Shown: positions 29,940-39,287, numbered from the stretch's first letter. The stretch is 51,686 nt of DNA from Terriglobia bacterium (GCA_020073525.1 JAIQFA010000031.1:1-51686), one strand, 5' to 3'. A program made the numbers and translations. The notes: generated from the letters alone by a model not told the origin.

Positions 29940-31043
29940 CTATAACCAATTTAATTGCATCTGTGCCAGCAGCACATAGACGCCAAGCAGCGTGATCGCG
30001 GCGCCTCCCCAGACCATGGCGGCGGATTTCCAGGCGAGCGCGCTGACGAATTCCTTCTGGCTGCGGAAGGAGATCACGAACGTAGGATCGTTCTCGCCCT
30101 TCATCAACACGACAGGCGGATTGAGATTGAAACCGGACGGCGTGGGCCGACCTGCATTCGAGAGTATCTCGTCGGGCTGCGGTTCTTGGCGGATGGAAAC
30201 GGATACAGCCGGGAGCCTGTTTTCTTCGACAGCTACGGTTTGATAAGGTACGCCGGCGGCGGACCATGCTTCCGGCTTGGTGATTCCGGCTCGAGTGAGG
30301 GCGGCCGCGATCTTCGCCTGCTGGCTCATTTCCCGGGTGGAGTTCGGAGCTGCGCCACCGGAAAGTTTGATGATTTGCGGCGCAGGGGTCTTTTCCGAAT
30401 AGTTGTTGGGCGCGGAACTACGCTGAAAATCGCGTGCTTCGCTGCGCGGCGAAAGGGGTCGCACCTGGACGCCCGGATTCTCCGTGAGCGTTCCGGCAAT
30501 GAAGATTGGGTCCTTGGGCTTGATTAGGTATTCTTCGACGCGCAAGCTGCGAGAGGGAACAACGCCGTGGCGCGCAAGAAGAGAGTTGACGCGCGGAGGA
30601 ACGCTCAGATCCGAGGAGAAAAATGACTTGTCATATTCTTCGCGAAAATCCCGGTGCAAGTCGAGATCGGCGCCGAGCGGCTCGATGAGTAACTGGCCGG
30701 TGGAATCATCAATAAAGAACGGCAGGTGCAGAGTTTCGTCCGCTACTTTCTCCCACTCCTTCTGTTTGCCCTCGCGCTGCTGCCAGGCGGTCGTGCGGTA
30801 GAGAAAGCACGGCTTGCCGGTGATGGGCGCCGGCACAGTGTAAGGACCAGCGGCCATACCGTTGACCTCGACCAATCCCATGGCGGCGCTGCGAATTTTA
30901 GAGGTTGGCGTAGTCAGCAACAGGCGCTTGCGGGCGAGCAGACGGAATCCGACCAAGAAGGAGTACAAACCGCCGGCGATCGCAACCGCCGAAAGAATCG
31001 TGAGGTGATTGGTCGGGATGGAGAGGAAAAGGCAAAAGGTCAC
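29940..31043 (-). CDS. GIDE-domain membrane protein
   Basis: The product is 367 residues from GTG at complement 31043, chosen because an AGGAAG lies about 7 bases upstream. An ATG 44 codons earlier lacks this and adds a polar extension. It has an N-terminal helix (LTILSAVAIAGGLYSFLVGF) and a C-terminal helix (AAMVWGGAAITLLGVYVLLA). Between them, residues about 45-180 match the GIDE domain (TSKIRSAAMGLVEVNGMA, then APITGKPCFLYRTTAWQ). The domain is known from the eukaryotic mitochondrial E3 ligase MUL1/GIDE. The bacterial versions lack a RING finger, as here, and have no known role. The stretch at about 195-290 is low-complexity. Confidence 0.8.
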   Translation of the reverse strand: MTFCLFLSIPTNHLTILSAVAIAGGLYSFLVGFRLLARKRLLLTTPTSKIRSAAMGLVEVNGMAAGPYTVPAPITGKPCFLYRTTAWQQREGKQKEWEKVADETLHLPFFIDDSTGQLLIEPLGADLDLHRDFREEYDKSFFSSDLSVPPRVNSLLARHGVVPSRSLRVEEYLIKPKDPIFIAGTLTENPGVQVRPLSPRSEARDFQRSSAPNNYSEKTPAPQIIKLSGGAAPNSTREMSQQAKIAAALTRAGITKPEAWSAAGVPYQTVAVEENRLPAVSVSIRQEPQPDEILSNAGRPTPSGFNLNPPVVLMKGENDPTFVISFRSQKEFVSALAWKSAAMVWGGAAITLLGVYVLLAQMQLNWL

Positions 31044-31233
31044 GATGCTTCCTGGAGTGCCTCGGATGATCTGATATGAGGATAAGAAGAGATCACAGAA
31101 AGGACACGGAGAAAGCGTCGGGATTGGCTTACGGAAGTAACTGTTACTAAGTGCAGTTGCAAGGAGACGAGGCAAGCCAGTCTTTACTTACTCCACCTCC
31201 CAGGCTGCGGAAGAAGTCGAGATTCAACGCCCA

Positions 31234-31288
31234 GCCCCTAAAGGGGCGTTTCGTTTCGAAGGACTTGCGGTATCGCTAAAGCGATACC
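31234..31288. repeat. Pair of TAAA-apex hairpins
   Basis: GCCCCTAAAGGGGC (31234-31247) and GGTATCGCTAAAGCGATACC (31269-31288) have different stems but the same C-TAAA-G apex. An outer GTTTCG/CGAAAC pair (about 31249 and 31295) could enclose the second. They lie in the 284-bp gap between the aminotransferase stop and the GIDE gene start, together with a phrase repeat near 31090. No gene is seen in the gap. Confidence 0.65.
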
Positions 31289-31327
31289 CTGATACGAAAC
31301 CGATGACGCTAATTTCTCAATCGCCCG

Positions 31328-32500
31328 CTAGGCCGTCACGGCGTGAGTTTTCAGAATTTCCACGACGGCTGCCATGGCCGCATCAATTTCGGCATCGGTG
31401 TTGTAGAAGTGAGGCGAGAAACGCGCTCCTGCTTTGGGGCGCCAGTCTACGAGAATGTCACGGGCGAGGAGTTCACGGCTAACCTGCTGGGAGTCGGGCA
31501 AATCGATGGAGACGGTGCCGCCGCGTTGTTCAGGATTGCGGGGAGTGTTGATGCGCCATCCGTGCTGGTCGGCGAACTCAATGAGGCGCGCGGTCTGGCG
31601 CTTGGATTTCTCGCGGATTTTCTCCACACCCACATCCTGAATGATTTTGAGACCCGGACGCGCCGCTTCGATCGCGGGAATGTGCGTCGTTCCATTCATG
31701 AACCGGAATGGAGGATCGGCGTAGCGGATGGGGCCGGTAGCAAATTCGAACGAATTGGCGTGCGCAAACCACCCCGTGAGCTTCGGTTCCAATTTCTTGC
31801 CAAGGTCAGGGCGGACGTAGAGGTAGGCAACCCCAGGACCTCCGCAAAGCCACTTCAGCACGCCTCCGCAGGCGAAGTCGGCATTGAGCGCCTGGATGTC
31901 AACCGGGACCGTGCCCAGAGATTGGAACGTGTCGAGCACGACGTGGGCTCCCACCTTGTGTGCTTTGTCGATGATGGCTTTGGCGTCGTTGATATAAGAG
32001 CTGCGAAAGATAACATGTGAAATGGGCACGACCAGAGTGTGTTCGTCGATGGCATCGAGCAGGCGACCGGTGGGGACGGTGATGCCGTCATCGGTCTTGA
32101 CCATGTGAACCTGCGCGCCGTACTGGCGTTGCGCTTCCCAGAAATACATGACGGAGGGGAAGTTCATGTCGCTGTAAACGACTTTGTTGCGCTTGCCGGT
32201 GAAGTCGAAACAGGACGCGACCACGGCCTGGCAGGTGGTGACGTTCTGGTGAAGAGAAACGGAATCCTTGGGCGCATTCATGAGGGCGCCGAGTTCGTTC
32301 CCCACTTCGAGGGCGAGCATCCACCAGCGCTCTTCCCAGGCGCGAACGCCGCGCGTGGCCCAGACATCGGCATAGGCATGGAGGGCGTCGTAGACGGCGC
32401 GGGGCATGGCTCCAAGGGAGTTGGAGATCATGTAGTTGGTGCGCTCGAGGACGGGAAACTCGGGGCGGTAGCGGAGAAGATCGTCGGGCATGAAGAACAT
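31328..32500 (-). CDS. PLP-dependent class V aminotransferase, kynureninase-like
   Basis: The product is 390 residues. The pyridoxal-phosphate site has an Asp in VLDTFQSLG and the Schiff-base Lys in ACGGVLKWLCGGPGVAYLYV (near residue 217), followed by a TGWFAH segment. The sequence LKWLCGGPG resembles kynureninase (YKYLNAGPG). The open carboxy half with RFMNGTTHIPAI also fits that branch of class V. Kynureninase would cleave kynurenine to anthranilate, but related isopenicillin-epimerase-like or cysteine desulfurase-like members have other substrates, so specificity is unassigned. ATGs at 32500 and 32491 are both possible. It is followed on the same strand by repeats, and preceded 176 bp upstream by the amino acid permease. 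Confidence 0.85.
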   Translation of the reverse strand: MFFMPDDLLRYRPEFPVLERTNYMISNSLGAMPRAVYDALHAYADVWATRGVRAWEERWWMLALEVGNELGALMNAPKDSVSLHQNVTTCQAVVASCFDFTGKRNKVVYSDMNFPSVMYFWEAQRQYGAQVHMVKTDDGITVPTGRLLDAIDEHTLVVPISHVIFRSSYINDAKAIIDKAHKVGAHVVLDTFQSLGTVPVDIQALNADFACGGVLKWLCGGPGVAYLYVRPDLGKKLEPKLTGWFAHANSFEFATGPIRYADPPFRFMNGTTHIPAIEAARPGLKIIQDVGVEKIREKSKRQTARLIEFADQHGWRINTPRNPEQRGGTVSIDLPDSQQVSRELLARDILVDWRPKAGARFSPHFYNTDAEIDAAMAAVVEILKTHAVTA

Positions 32501-32554
32501 TGTATCTTTTTCAGCTCTCGGCTCTCGGAAGGCGAGTCTCCGCCCGTAGGTGCC

Positions 32555-32632
32555 GTCCCTTGCGGGACTCGCTCTGCACTCGCCGCTACCCGGGGCTTAC
32601 GCCCCGGGCTTTCCTATATCGCCGCTGCGCGG
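32555..32632. repeat. Cluster of three short hairpins
   Basis: Three hairpins occur in order: GTCCC-TTGC-GGGAC (32555-32568), CCCGGGGC-TTAC-GCCCCGGG (32589-32608) and GCCGC-TGC-GCGGC (32621-32632). They fill the 175-bp gap between the permease stop and the aminotransferase start, along with an AGCT phrase at 32510-32530. The first two keep a pyrimidine-led four-base apex closed by C-G, as in the TAAA-apex hairpins. Confidence 0.6.
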
Positions 32633-32675
32633 CTGGGACTCGGTTTGTTCCACCATTTGTGTTCAGCGTCGAGTG

Positions 32676-34079
32676 TCATAAACCCTCACCCCCGGGACTT
32701 CCCTGTTCGCCATTGCGCGACTGGAGCATCGTGTTGGGGCGGAGGAGGAAATAGAGCAGGGTTAGGGCGATCAGGAAAGTGAGTCCGGCGATCAGGTTGA
32801 TGCGGGAATCCCACCAGGTTTTGCCAATGGAAGCCAGAACCACGGCGAGGCCAATAATGGATCCCCACTTGCCAAGAGGCGAGCGGGCGGGGATATCTGC
32901 GGACTGTGCCACCGACAGCCGGCGGCGAAAGTTGATGTGGGCGGCCAGCGAGATGATCCAGGAGAGCATCATGCCGAAGAAGGCTCCGCGGAGGATGTAC
33001 TCGAAGGCTTTGGCGGGGGCCCAGCGCTCGAGTACGAGGGCGACCACAATTCCGTAGGACGAGACGAGCAAAGCGAAAGTCGGAGTTCCTTTCGCGCTGA
33101 GGCGGCCCAACGCTCGGGGAGCCCATCCGGTACGAGCCAGGGAGAAAAGCATGCGGGAAGAAATGTAGAGGGCCGCGTTGGCTCCAGAGAGCGCCGCGGT
33201 TAGGACTACGAAGTTCATGAAGTGAGCGGCGCCGGGGAGGCTCACCGAGCGGAAGACGGTGACGAAGGGGCTTTCGGTGACGCCCGCCCGGTTCCAGGGC
33301 ATCACGCCAACCAGGATCACGATGGCTCCAAGATAAAGGAAAGTCAGCGTAAGAAAGGTCATGCGAACGGCGCTCGCGATCGCCTTGGCGGAACTCGATT
33401 CGCCGGAGGCTACGGCCACGAATTCCACGCCGCCGAAGGTGTAGATGGCGAAGGTGATGGCGAGGAGCGGGGCGGCGGGTCCGAGGGGGAAGAATCCGCC
33501 GTGGGTGGTGTATTGGGGAGCAGCGCGTCCGGCGAGGAGGAGCGCCGCGCCGAGTGCGATGAAGGTCGCGATGACGGCGACCTTGATCATGGCAAACCAG
33601 AATTCGAAGCGTCCGTAGGCGTGCACGGCGAGGAAGTTGATACCGAGGAGGAAGGCGGAAAAGACGAATACCCAGAGGATGGCCGGAACGCGTGGAAACC
33701 AGAGCTGCATGTAGGTGGCGGAGGCGACCATCTCGGCTCCTATGGAGACGGCGATCGCGAGCCAATAGCCGGCGCGGGAAATGAAGCCCGCCCAGTGGTT
33801 GAGGTAGAGGTCTCCGTAGACTCCAAAGGAGCCGGCGGCGGGATGAGTACTGGCGAGTTCGCCGAGGGCCAGCGCGACAGTCCAGCTAATGAAGGCGGCG
33901 AGTACGAAGCTGAGAATGACGGCGGGTCCGGCGAGTTCGATGGCGGCTGCGGTGCCGAGGAGGAGTCCGGTGCCGATGGAGCCGCCGACGGCGACCATGG
34001 TCATCTGTCCGGCGGTGAGTTGGTGGCGAAGGCCGGACTCGGGGTTCGCGAAGTCTGGACGGGCGGATGGATTCGGCAT
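32676..34079 (-). CDS. Amino acid permease, APC superfamily
   Basis: The product is 467 residues with about twelve transmembrane helices. Helix 1 has the APC signature TMVAVGGSIGTGLLLGTAAA. Then come SFVLAAFISWTVALALGELAS, the loop HPAAGSFGVYGDLYLN, and a helix 6-8 region including FAIYTFGGVEFVAVASGESS. It is typical of the GABA/lysine-type AAT family, importing amino acids with protons. The substrate is not deducible. It lies between the cyclase gene and an aminotransferase on the same strand, which may reflect use of the imported amino acid. Confidence 0.92.
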   Translation of the reverse strand: MPNPSARPDFANPESGLRHQLTAGQMTMVAVGGSIGTGLLLGTAAAIELAGPAVILSFVLAAFISWTVALALGELASTHPAAGSFGVYGDLYLNHWAGFISRAGYWLAIAVSIGAEMVASATYMQLWFPRVPAILWVFVFSAFLLGINFLAVHAYGRFEFWFAMIKVAVIATFIALGAALLLAGRAAPQYTTHGGFFPLGPAAPLLAITFAIYTFGGVEFVAVASGESSSAKAIASAVRMTFLTLTFLYLGAIVILVGVMPWNRAGVTESPFVTVFRSVSLPGAAHFMNFVVLTAALSGANAALYISSRMLFSLARTGWAPRALGRLSAKGTPTFALLVSSYGIVVALVLERWAPAKAFEYILRGAFFGMMLSWIISLAAHINFRRRLSVAQSADIPARSPLGKWGSIIGLAVVLASIGKTWWDSRINLIAGLTFLIALTLLYFLLRPNTMLQSRNGEQGSPGGEGL

Positions 34080-34143
34080 GGCGGCTCGTATTCGTATACC
34101 AGAAATGGGTGCTCGGTGGCGTGAAAAGCTTGAGGGGTGTTGG

Positions 34144-36312
34144 CTATGGTTTCACGGTCGTGGCGGCGGTGACCGGATCGGCCGTGGAGGAATCAACTGC
34201 GAGCACAATGGTGGCGGGGCGGGCGGCGACCACGCGGTCGCGACCAGCGCGCTTGGCCTGGTAGAGAGCGTCGTCGGCGAACTTGAGGAGGAGATCGACG
34301 CGATCGGTGGTTTCATCGAAGGCAGCGACGCCGATCGAGATGGTAAGGGGATCGGTGGGCAGCCCGTTGTGTTCGGGGGGAAATTCGCGGAGGCGCTTGC
34401 GAATTTCGTCCGCCCGCATGGTTGCCTGTTGGAGAGTGCACTCGGGAAGGATGAGGGCGAATTCTTCGCCGCCGTAGCGACAGGCGATGTCGTCGGCGCG
34501 CACGCAGCGCAGCAGCGTCTCACCAACGGCGGCCAAGACTTTATCGCCAGCGGCGTGTCCGAAGTGGTCGTTAAAGAGCTTGAAGTGATCGAGATCGAGC
34601 ATCATGACGGCGAGGGGGCGTTGTTTCCGGCGGGCGGAGTGCAACTCGCGATCGAGGAACTCTTGCATGTAGCGCCGGTTGTACAGTCCGGTGAGTGAGT
34701 CGCGGACGGCCTGCAGGCGGAGCGCTTCGCGGAGGTTAAGGTTGGCAACCGAGAGAGCGATGTGTTCGGCGGCGGCGGCGGCTAATTGGCAGCGGCGGGC
34801 AAAGGCGTTGGCGTGCACCTCTGACTCGGGGAAAGAGGACGAGGGATCTTCATTATTCTGGATGGCCAATGTCCCGATGGCTTCGCCATTGGCGATGAGT
34901 GGAAGGCAGATCGAGGCGCCCTCGCCGAGCAGGTGAGAACAACGGGCGGCAGAAACTCCTCGTGGATGGGCGTGGATACATCCGCGGCGAAGCGCCCAAC
35001 ACTCTTCGGGCGTAAAGAGGTGGTCCGCGGGACAACTCGCGCCCCATTCGGCGACGGCCTCGACCCGGTCCTTGGAGGGGCTGACCAGGGCGACGCATCC
35101 GGAGGCGCCTGGAAACAGACGGCGCAAGCGTTCCGGGATAAGTCGAAAGACTTCTTCACGGGAGGCGCAGGCCTGAAGCAGGCTGCCGAGTTCGCTGATC
35201 TGGGTGATTTCGTCAGTCTGCAGACGGGCATCGTCGAGCAGGTGACCGACTTGCTGGTTCGACGCAAGGAGTTGTTCCTGCGCGGCCTTGCGCTCGGCGA
35301 TTTCCTGTTGCTGGTGGAATTGGGTGAGCGCCAGGCGGAAGGTGAAGGCGACGAGCGATGCCGCAATGGCCGCGTTCGTGAGAACCACGCCGTGTGCCGC
35401 CTTCCAATGGTTTGTCAACAGAGCGACGCAGGAGAGCATGGCGACCAGGACGAGGTTGGTGCCGAGGAAGCTGAGAAAATTCTCGGCCTCGGGTGCCGAT
35501 GAAGGTTCTTTCGAAGGTGTCCAAGTGATGGCGAGAAGTCCGGCGGCAACCAGCGGAATGGCCCAGCCCAGGTTGAACCATGCGGAGGCAGACACATAGT
35601 GGCGCAGGTCGATCCAGTAACCGATGAAGGTTGCGATTGCACAGACCAGGATAAAGATCGCTAACCGGAGCAGCAGACTGCGAGTGCTCGAGACACGGGC
35701 GAATTGCAAGCGCACCAGCACTGCGACTAGGAGGAGCAGGCTTTGTGCGTCGCTGATGCTGACGTCGTGCATAAGCGCATCCGCGGGTAGCATCCGCTGT
35801 ACGGGGAGGAAAAAGAAGGTGGAGTAGATGAGGCCCACAACAATTGCGATCTGGAAAAGATCGAGAAAGATCTCAACCTTCACCCGTGCCGGTCGATGGG
35901 TCTCCGGCAGGAAGAGCATCATTAGGATTGGGGCGCCATAGAGGCAGTAGAGCAGTCGCCACGTCGAATCCGACAGGATGGTTTGTTCGAACAAGGTGTC
36001 GTAGGTCTGTAAAACAGTAGGAACCAGCAAGACCATCTGGGCGGCGCAGAACAGAAACCAGAACAGCGCTGTAATGCCTTTCGCGCGACGGAATGCGATC
36101 CAGGCGCAAGCCAGGGAGAGAAGGCTGTCAAGCATCAGGATCGACAACGCAACGCCGAGGCCCGACCGTCCGGTTCCGAGCAGCAGAAATCCGATCGCTT
36201 GGCCGGCGAGAAGCGCGGCGAACAGCAGGCCCACGAACCATCCCTGACGCAGGTTCGCAAACTCGCGCAGGCGGAGGCCGCGACGCAGGTCGAAATTAAC
36301 TGCGTTACCCAT
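34144..36312 (-). CDS. Membrane diguanylate cyclase (7-9 TM, GAF, GGDEF)
   Basis: The product is 722 residues. About the first 330 are hydrophobic (for example FVGLLFAALLAGQAIGFLLL and LFQIAIVVGLIYSTFFFL), a membrane sensor without a named family. A coiled coil (QQQEIAERKAAQEQL) leads to a GAF domain at about 375-535 and a GGDEF domain at about 550-705. The active site is intact, RYGGEEFALILP (about 613-617), with the product-inhibition site RADD exactly five residues upstream. It should therefore make cyclic di-GMP from GTP and be feedback-inhibited. The other GGDEF-fold protein, encoded divergently 216 bp away, lacks the active site. The 216-bp divergent gap shows no clear repeat. Confidence 0.92.
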   Translation of the reverse strand: MGNAVNFDLRRGLRLREFANLRQGWFVGLLFAALLAGQAIGFLLLGTGRSGLGVALSILMLDSLLSLACAWIAFRRAKGITALFWFLFCAAQMVLLVPTVLQTYDTLFEQTILSDSTWRLLYCLYGAPILMMLFLPETHRPARVKVEIFLDLFQIAIVVGLIYSTFFFLPVQRMLPADALMHDVSISDAQSLLLLVAVLVRLQFARVSSTRSLLLRLAIFILVCAIATFIGYWIDLRHYVSASAWFNLGWAIPLVAAGLLAITWTPSKEPSSAPEAENFLSFLGTNLVLVAMLSCVALLTNHWKAAHGVVLTNAAIAASLVAFTFRLALTQFHQQQEIAERKAAQEQLLASNQQVGHLLDDARLQTDEITQISELGSLLQACASREEVFRLIPERLRRLFPGASGCVALVSPSKDRVEAVAEWGASCPADHLFTPEECWALRRGCIHAHPRGVSAARCSHLLGEGASICLPLIANGEAIGTLAIQNNEDPSSSFPESEVHANAFARRCQLAAAAAEHIALSVANLNLREALRLQAVRDSLTGLYNRRYMQEFLDRELHSARRKQRPLAVMMLDLDHFKLFNDHFGHAAGDKVLAAVGETLLRCVRADDIACRYGGEEFALILPECTLQQATMRADEIRKRLREFPPEHNGLPTDPLTISIGVAAFDETTDRVDLLLKFADDALYQAKRAGRDRVVAARPATIVLAVDSSTADPVTAATTVKP

Positions 36313-36528
36313 CAGTAGTGGAGAGACACTTCAACCCCGACAATCAAGATCGGCATTGGCAGCCAAACACTCCAGTCCTCTTGCTTCTTCGGCCCTTTTC
36401 TGATTTGAACGCGTGGGACAGAACCGATCGGACATGACTTTCGTAATCACCGAGCGGGGGAAGCGCGTTGCTGGGGCGAGAGGTGAATCCTAGAATCAAA
36501 AACGGAACTCTCTATCCCAAGACCGCCC

Positions 36529-39111
36529 ATGCCCGAAATTCCTAATCGTGCCGAAGTTGCCCGCCGCGTTGAAAAGGCGGAGAAGCTTCTGCAGAAAGGG
36601 AAGACGGCCGACGCGCTGGCGGAATACCTGCAAATCCTGGAAAGCGATCCGCAAAACGATAACGTCCGGCAGATGGCGGCGGACTTGTGCCTCTCTCTAA
36701 ACAGGGGGCCGCAGGCGGTGAAATTGCTGGGAGAGTTGTTTGAGCGGCAGGTGGCGGCGACGGACGCGACGCGAGCCAGCCTGACCTACAAGAAGCTGGC
36801 GCGATATGCCAACCCGACGTGGGAACAGAAAGTACGGTTTGGGCAATTGCTGGAACACTCCAACAAAAAGCTGGCGATCGGGACCTATGAAAACGCGCTG
36901 GAAGACTTGCAGCGCCAGGGAAAGAAAGAAGAAGGGTTGCTGGTTTTGCGGCGGATCGTGAGCCTGGAGCCATCGCAATCCAATCATTTGCGCGTGGCCG
37001 AATTGTCCGCGGAACTGGGCGAGCACGTGATGGCCTCGCAAGCATTCTTGCAGTTGGCGGAACTGGCGGAAACTGCGGGAGGGAACGCCAGCCAGTGGTT
37101 CGAGCGAGCCTACACGGAGAATCCGGCGGATTCGAAGGCCGCGTTGGCCTATGGTAAGAGCCTGTTGTCGCAGGGCGAAGCGGGAGCGGCGATTTTCATT
37201 TTCGAGCCGCTGGTGCACTCCGGAGATGCAGCGCAGGAACTTCGCGATCTGTATTCGCAGGCCCTGCTTTTGGCGGGCCGGTGCGTGGATAGCGAACCGT
37301 TGATTTGGCAATTGTTCGAGCAGAACCCGGCGCGCATGCATCAGGTGGTAAATCTGATCGGGAAGATGATCGACTCCGAGCTGGATGCGGAGGCGGTGGC
37401 ACTGGCGCGGAAGCTGGAAGCTTTTCAGCGGCGGCGTGGGGAACGGCGGTCCTTCATTACTACGATGCAAGAGCTTTTGGCCTCGCATCGTCCGTCGGCG
37501 GAGATGCTGGAATTTCTGGCGGAGCTGTTCAACGCGTCGAACCGCGAAACCGACTATGCGCAGGCGCTGCTGAAGCTCTTTGATTTGTATTGCACCAAGC
37601 ACGATTACCAGAAAGCGGGCGAGTGCCTGGATCGGGCGGCGGAAGTAGATCCGTACGAACCGGGACATCAACGACGGTTGGAGGCGCTGAGGGGCAAGAT
37701 TGACGACCAGCGCTTCAACGTAATCGCGTCGCGCTTCACCACGGTGAAGAAAGAAGACCAGGAGGTGAAGGCTCCGGAACCGACGTTGGGAGCAGCCGCC
37801 CTGCAGGATCTGATGCTGCAGGCCGAGATCCTGGTGCAGTACGGGATGCGCTCGAAGGCCATCGAACGTTTGCAGCGCATTCAAGAACTGTTTCCGCGCG
37901 AGGAAGAACGCAACCAGGACCTGCAGAAGCTGTACATGGCGGCGGGCATCGAACCGCAGTATGCGAAGTCGGCGCTGTCGGCCGCGCCGGCACCGGCTGC
38001 GCCTGCCACGGGCGAACAGTCCGCTCCGGCTCCAAGCGCAGCGGCGACTGCGGCGGCCAGCGAGGCGGCCGATGTCAGCAGCCTGACTAAAGTGGCGGAA
38101 ATCACGCGCAAGCTCTATCACCAGGGCAACGCCGAAGGAGTTTTGAAAACGGCGGCGAACGAAATCGGTGCGAACTGGCGGACAGCTCGGTGCATTGCGG
38201 CCTTGCGCAAACCCGGTCTGCCGCCGTCGAGCGTGCAGGAATATCACAAGGAAGGGCTGATCCCGGCGAGTTCGGCGGCGCTGGTCAGCCTGGTGGAAAC
38301 GCTGCAGGACTTGGCGGTGGCGCGCGGCACGGTGACGGTCGGCGATGCGAGCAACGCTCCGGAGTTGATGGGTGTCCGCAACGCAGTCGAAGAGTTGCAG
38401 ATCGAATCGGTGCTGGCTTTGCCGTTGACCGAAGGCAACGACCAAATTGGGGTGCTGATCCTGGCCCAGAACGCGGGCCGGGTGTGGCAGGCTTCGGAAG
38501 TGTTGGTGATCCGAACGTTGAGCGACCAGGTGTTGATCGCGCTCAACAATGCCGGGCTGCGGCGGCTGGTGAAAAATCTCTCGGTGACGGACGAGAAATC
38601 AGGGCTGCTGAAACGGGCTTCGTATCTGGACCTTCTGCAGGCGGAAACGCGGCGCGGGTTGCAGCAGGGGACAGCGGTGACGGTGTTGCTGATGCAGTTT
38701 GGGCGGCGCAGCGCGCTGTTCAAGGAGTATGGAGAGCAAGCGGTGACGGCGGTGATGGAGCAGATCGGGCAGTTATTTTCGGCGAACATCCGAACCAACG
38801 ATCTTGCATTCCGCTATGAAGCGACGACGGTCGCGCTCGTGCTCGGCGACACCGGCGAAAAAGAAGCGTTGCTGGCGGTGGAAAAATTGCGACGGTTGCT
38901 GGCAGAGGTGCGCTTCCCCGGCAAGGACAAGGCAATCGATTTCAGTGCCGGACTGGCACAGGCGGTGATGCGGCAGCATTTTGATCCGGTGGACATTGTG
39001 ACTGAAGTCGCTAACCGCGCTGATCACGCGCTGGAGTTGGCAGTGACGCAGGGTGTGGGGAAAATTGTCAGCCAGGCACCGCAATTCGCGGCATCGGCAG
39101 CAGTAGCTTAA
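36529..39111 (+). CDS. TPR-GAF protein with degenerate GGDEF domain
   Basis: The product is 860 residues. Residues about 1-480 carry TPR-like helical pairs (VEKAEKLLQKGKTADALAEY, YKKLARYANPTWEQKV, DYQKAGECLDRAAEVDPYEP). A linker rich in Ala/Pro follows at about 482-520. A GAF domain lies at about 555-685 (ESVLALPLTEGNDQIGVLIL). The final domain has a GGDEF fold (KSGLLKRASYLDLLQAETRR, then the fitting VNRADHALELA end), but the GG(D/E)EF loop is replaced by RYEATTVALVLG near residue 762, so cyclase activity is not expected. It may bind nucleotide or partner proteins. It is divergent from an active cyclase, suggesting a shared c-di-GMP circuit. The start has no clear ribosome-binding site. Confidence 0.85.
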   Translation: MPEIPNRAEVARRVEKAEKLLQKGKTADALAEYLQILESDPQNDNVRQMAADLCLSLNRGPQAVKLLGELFERQVAATDATRASLTYKKLARYANPTWEQKVRFGQLLEHSNKKLAIGTYENALEDLQRQGKKEEGLLVLRRIVSLEPSQSNHLRVAELSAELGEHVMASQAFLQLAELAETAGGNASQWFERAYTENPADSKAALAYGKSLLSQGEAGAAIFIFEPLVHSGDAAQELRDLYSQALLLAGRCVDSEPLIWQLFEQNPARMHQVVNLIGKMIDSELDAEAVALARKLEAFQRRRGERRSFITTMQELLASHRPSAEMLEFLAELFNASNRETDYAQALLKLFDLYCTKHDYQKAGECLDRAAEVDPYEPGHQRRLEALRGKIDDQRFNVIASRFTTVKKEDQEVKAPEPTLGAAALQDLMLQAEILVQYGMRSKAIERLQRIQELFPREEERNQDLQKLYMAAGIEPQYAKSALSAAPAPAAPATGEQSAPAPSAAATAAASEAADVSSLTKVAEITRKLYHQGNAEGVLKTAANEIGANWRTARCIAALRKPGLPPSSVQEYHKEGLIPASSAALVSLVETLQDLAVARGTVTVGDASNAPELMGVRNAVEELQIESVLALPLTEGNDQIGVLILAQNAGRVWQASEVLVIRTLSDQVLIALNNAGLRRLVKNLSVTDEKSGLLKRASYLDLLQAETRRGLQQGTAVTVLLMQFGRRSALFKEYGEQAVTAVMEQIGQLFSANIRTNDLAFRYEATTVALVLGDTGEKEALLAVEKLRRLLAEVRFPGKDKAIDFSAGLAQAVMRQHFDPVDIVTEVANRADHALELAVTQGVGKIVSQAPQFAASAAVA

Positions 39112-39118
39112 GTCATTT

Positions 39119-39287
39119 TCACCGCCGAGACGCAGAGTTCGCCGAGAAAACCCCGATTTTTAACCGCAGGCGACGCCGAGTGCGCGGAGAGAATCTGGGC
39201 GGGAATCTTCTTGCTTATCCTAAATTCCTCCAGCGCGCACAGCCAAACTGTTCCGCGAACGACTAACGACCAGCGACCAACGACGCC
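39119..39287. repeat. Phrase-like intergenic repeats before the thiolase
   Basis: Two phrases occur here. CACCGCCGAGACGCAGAG (39120-39137) is related to those at 42183 and 43478. ACGACTAACGACCAGCGACC (39260-39279) recurs in variant form at 48942-48970 before fusA. No gene is visible between 39112 and 39368. TTTGAT (39294) and TAAACT (39316) with a 16-bp spacer could be a weak thiolase promoter. Confidence 0.5.

Noticed and set aside
33222..34124. 300-codon plus-strand frame, very rich in Gly/Glu
   Set aside because: Antisense to the amino acid permease; composition reflects complement of hydrophobic codons.
36697..38445. 582-codon minus-strand frame
   Set aside because: Antisense shadow of the TPR-GAF gene in GC-rich DNA. 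Composition is rich in Arg, Gln, His and Leu, with no start signal or domain.
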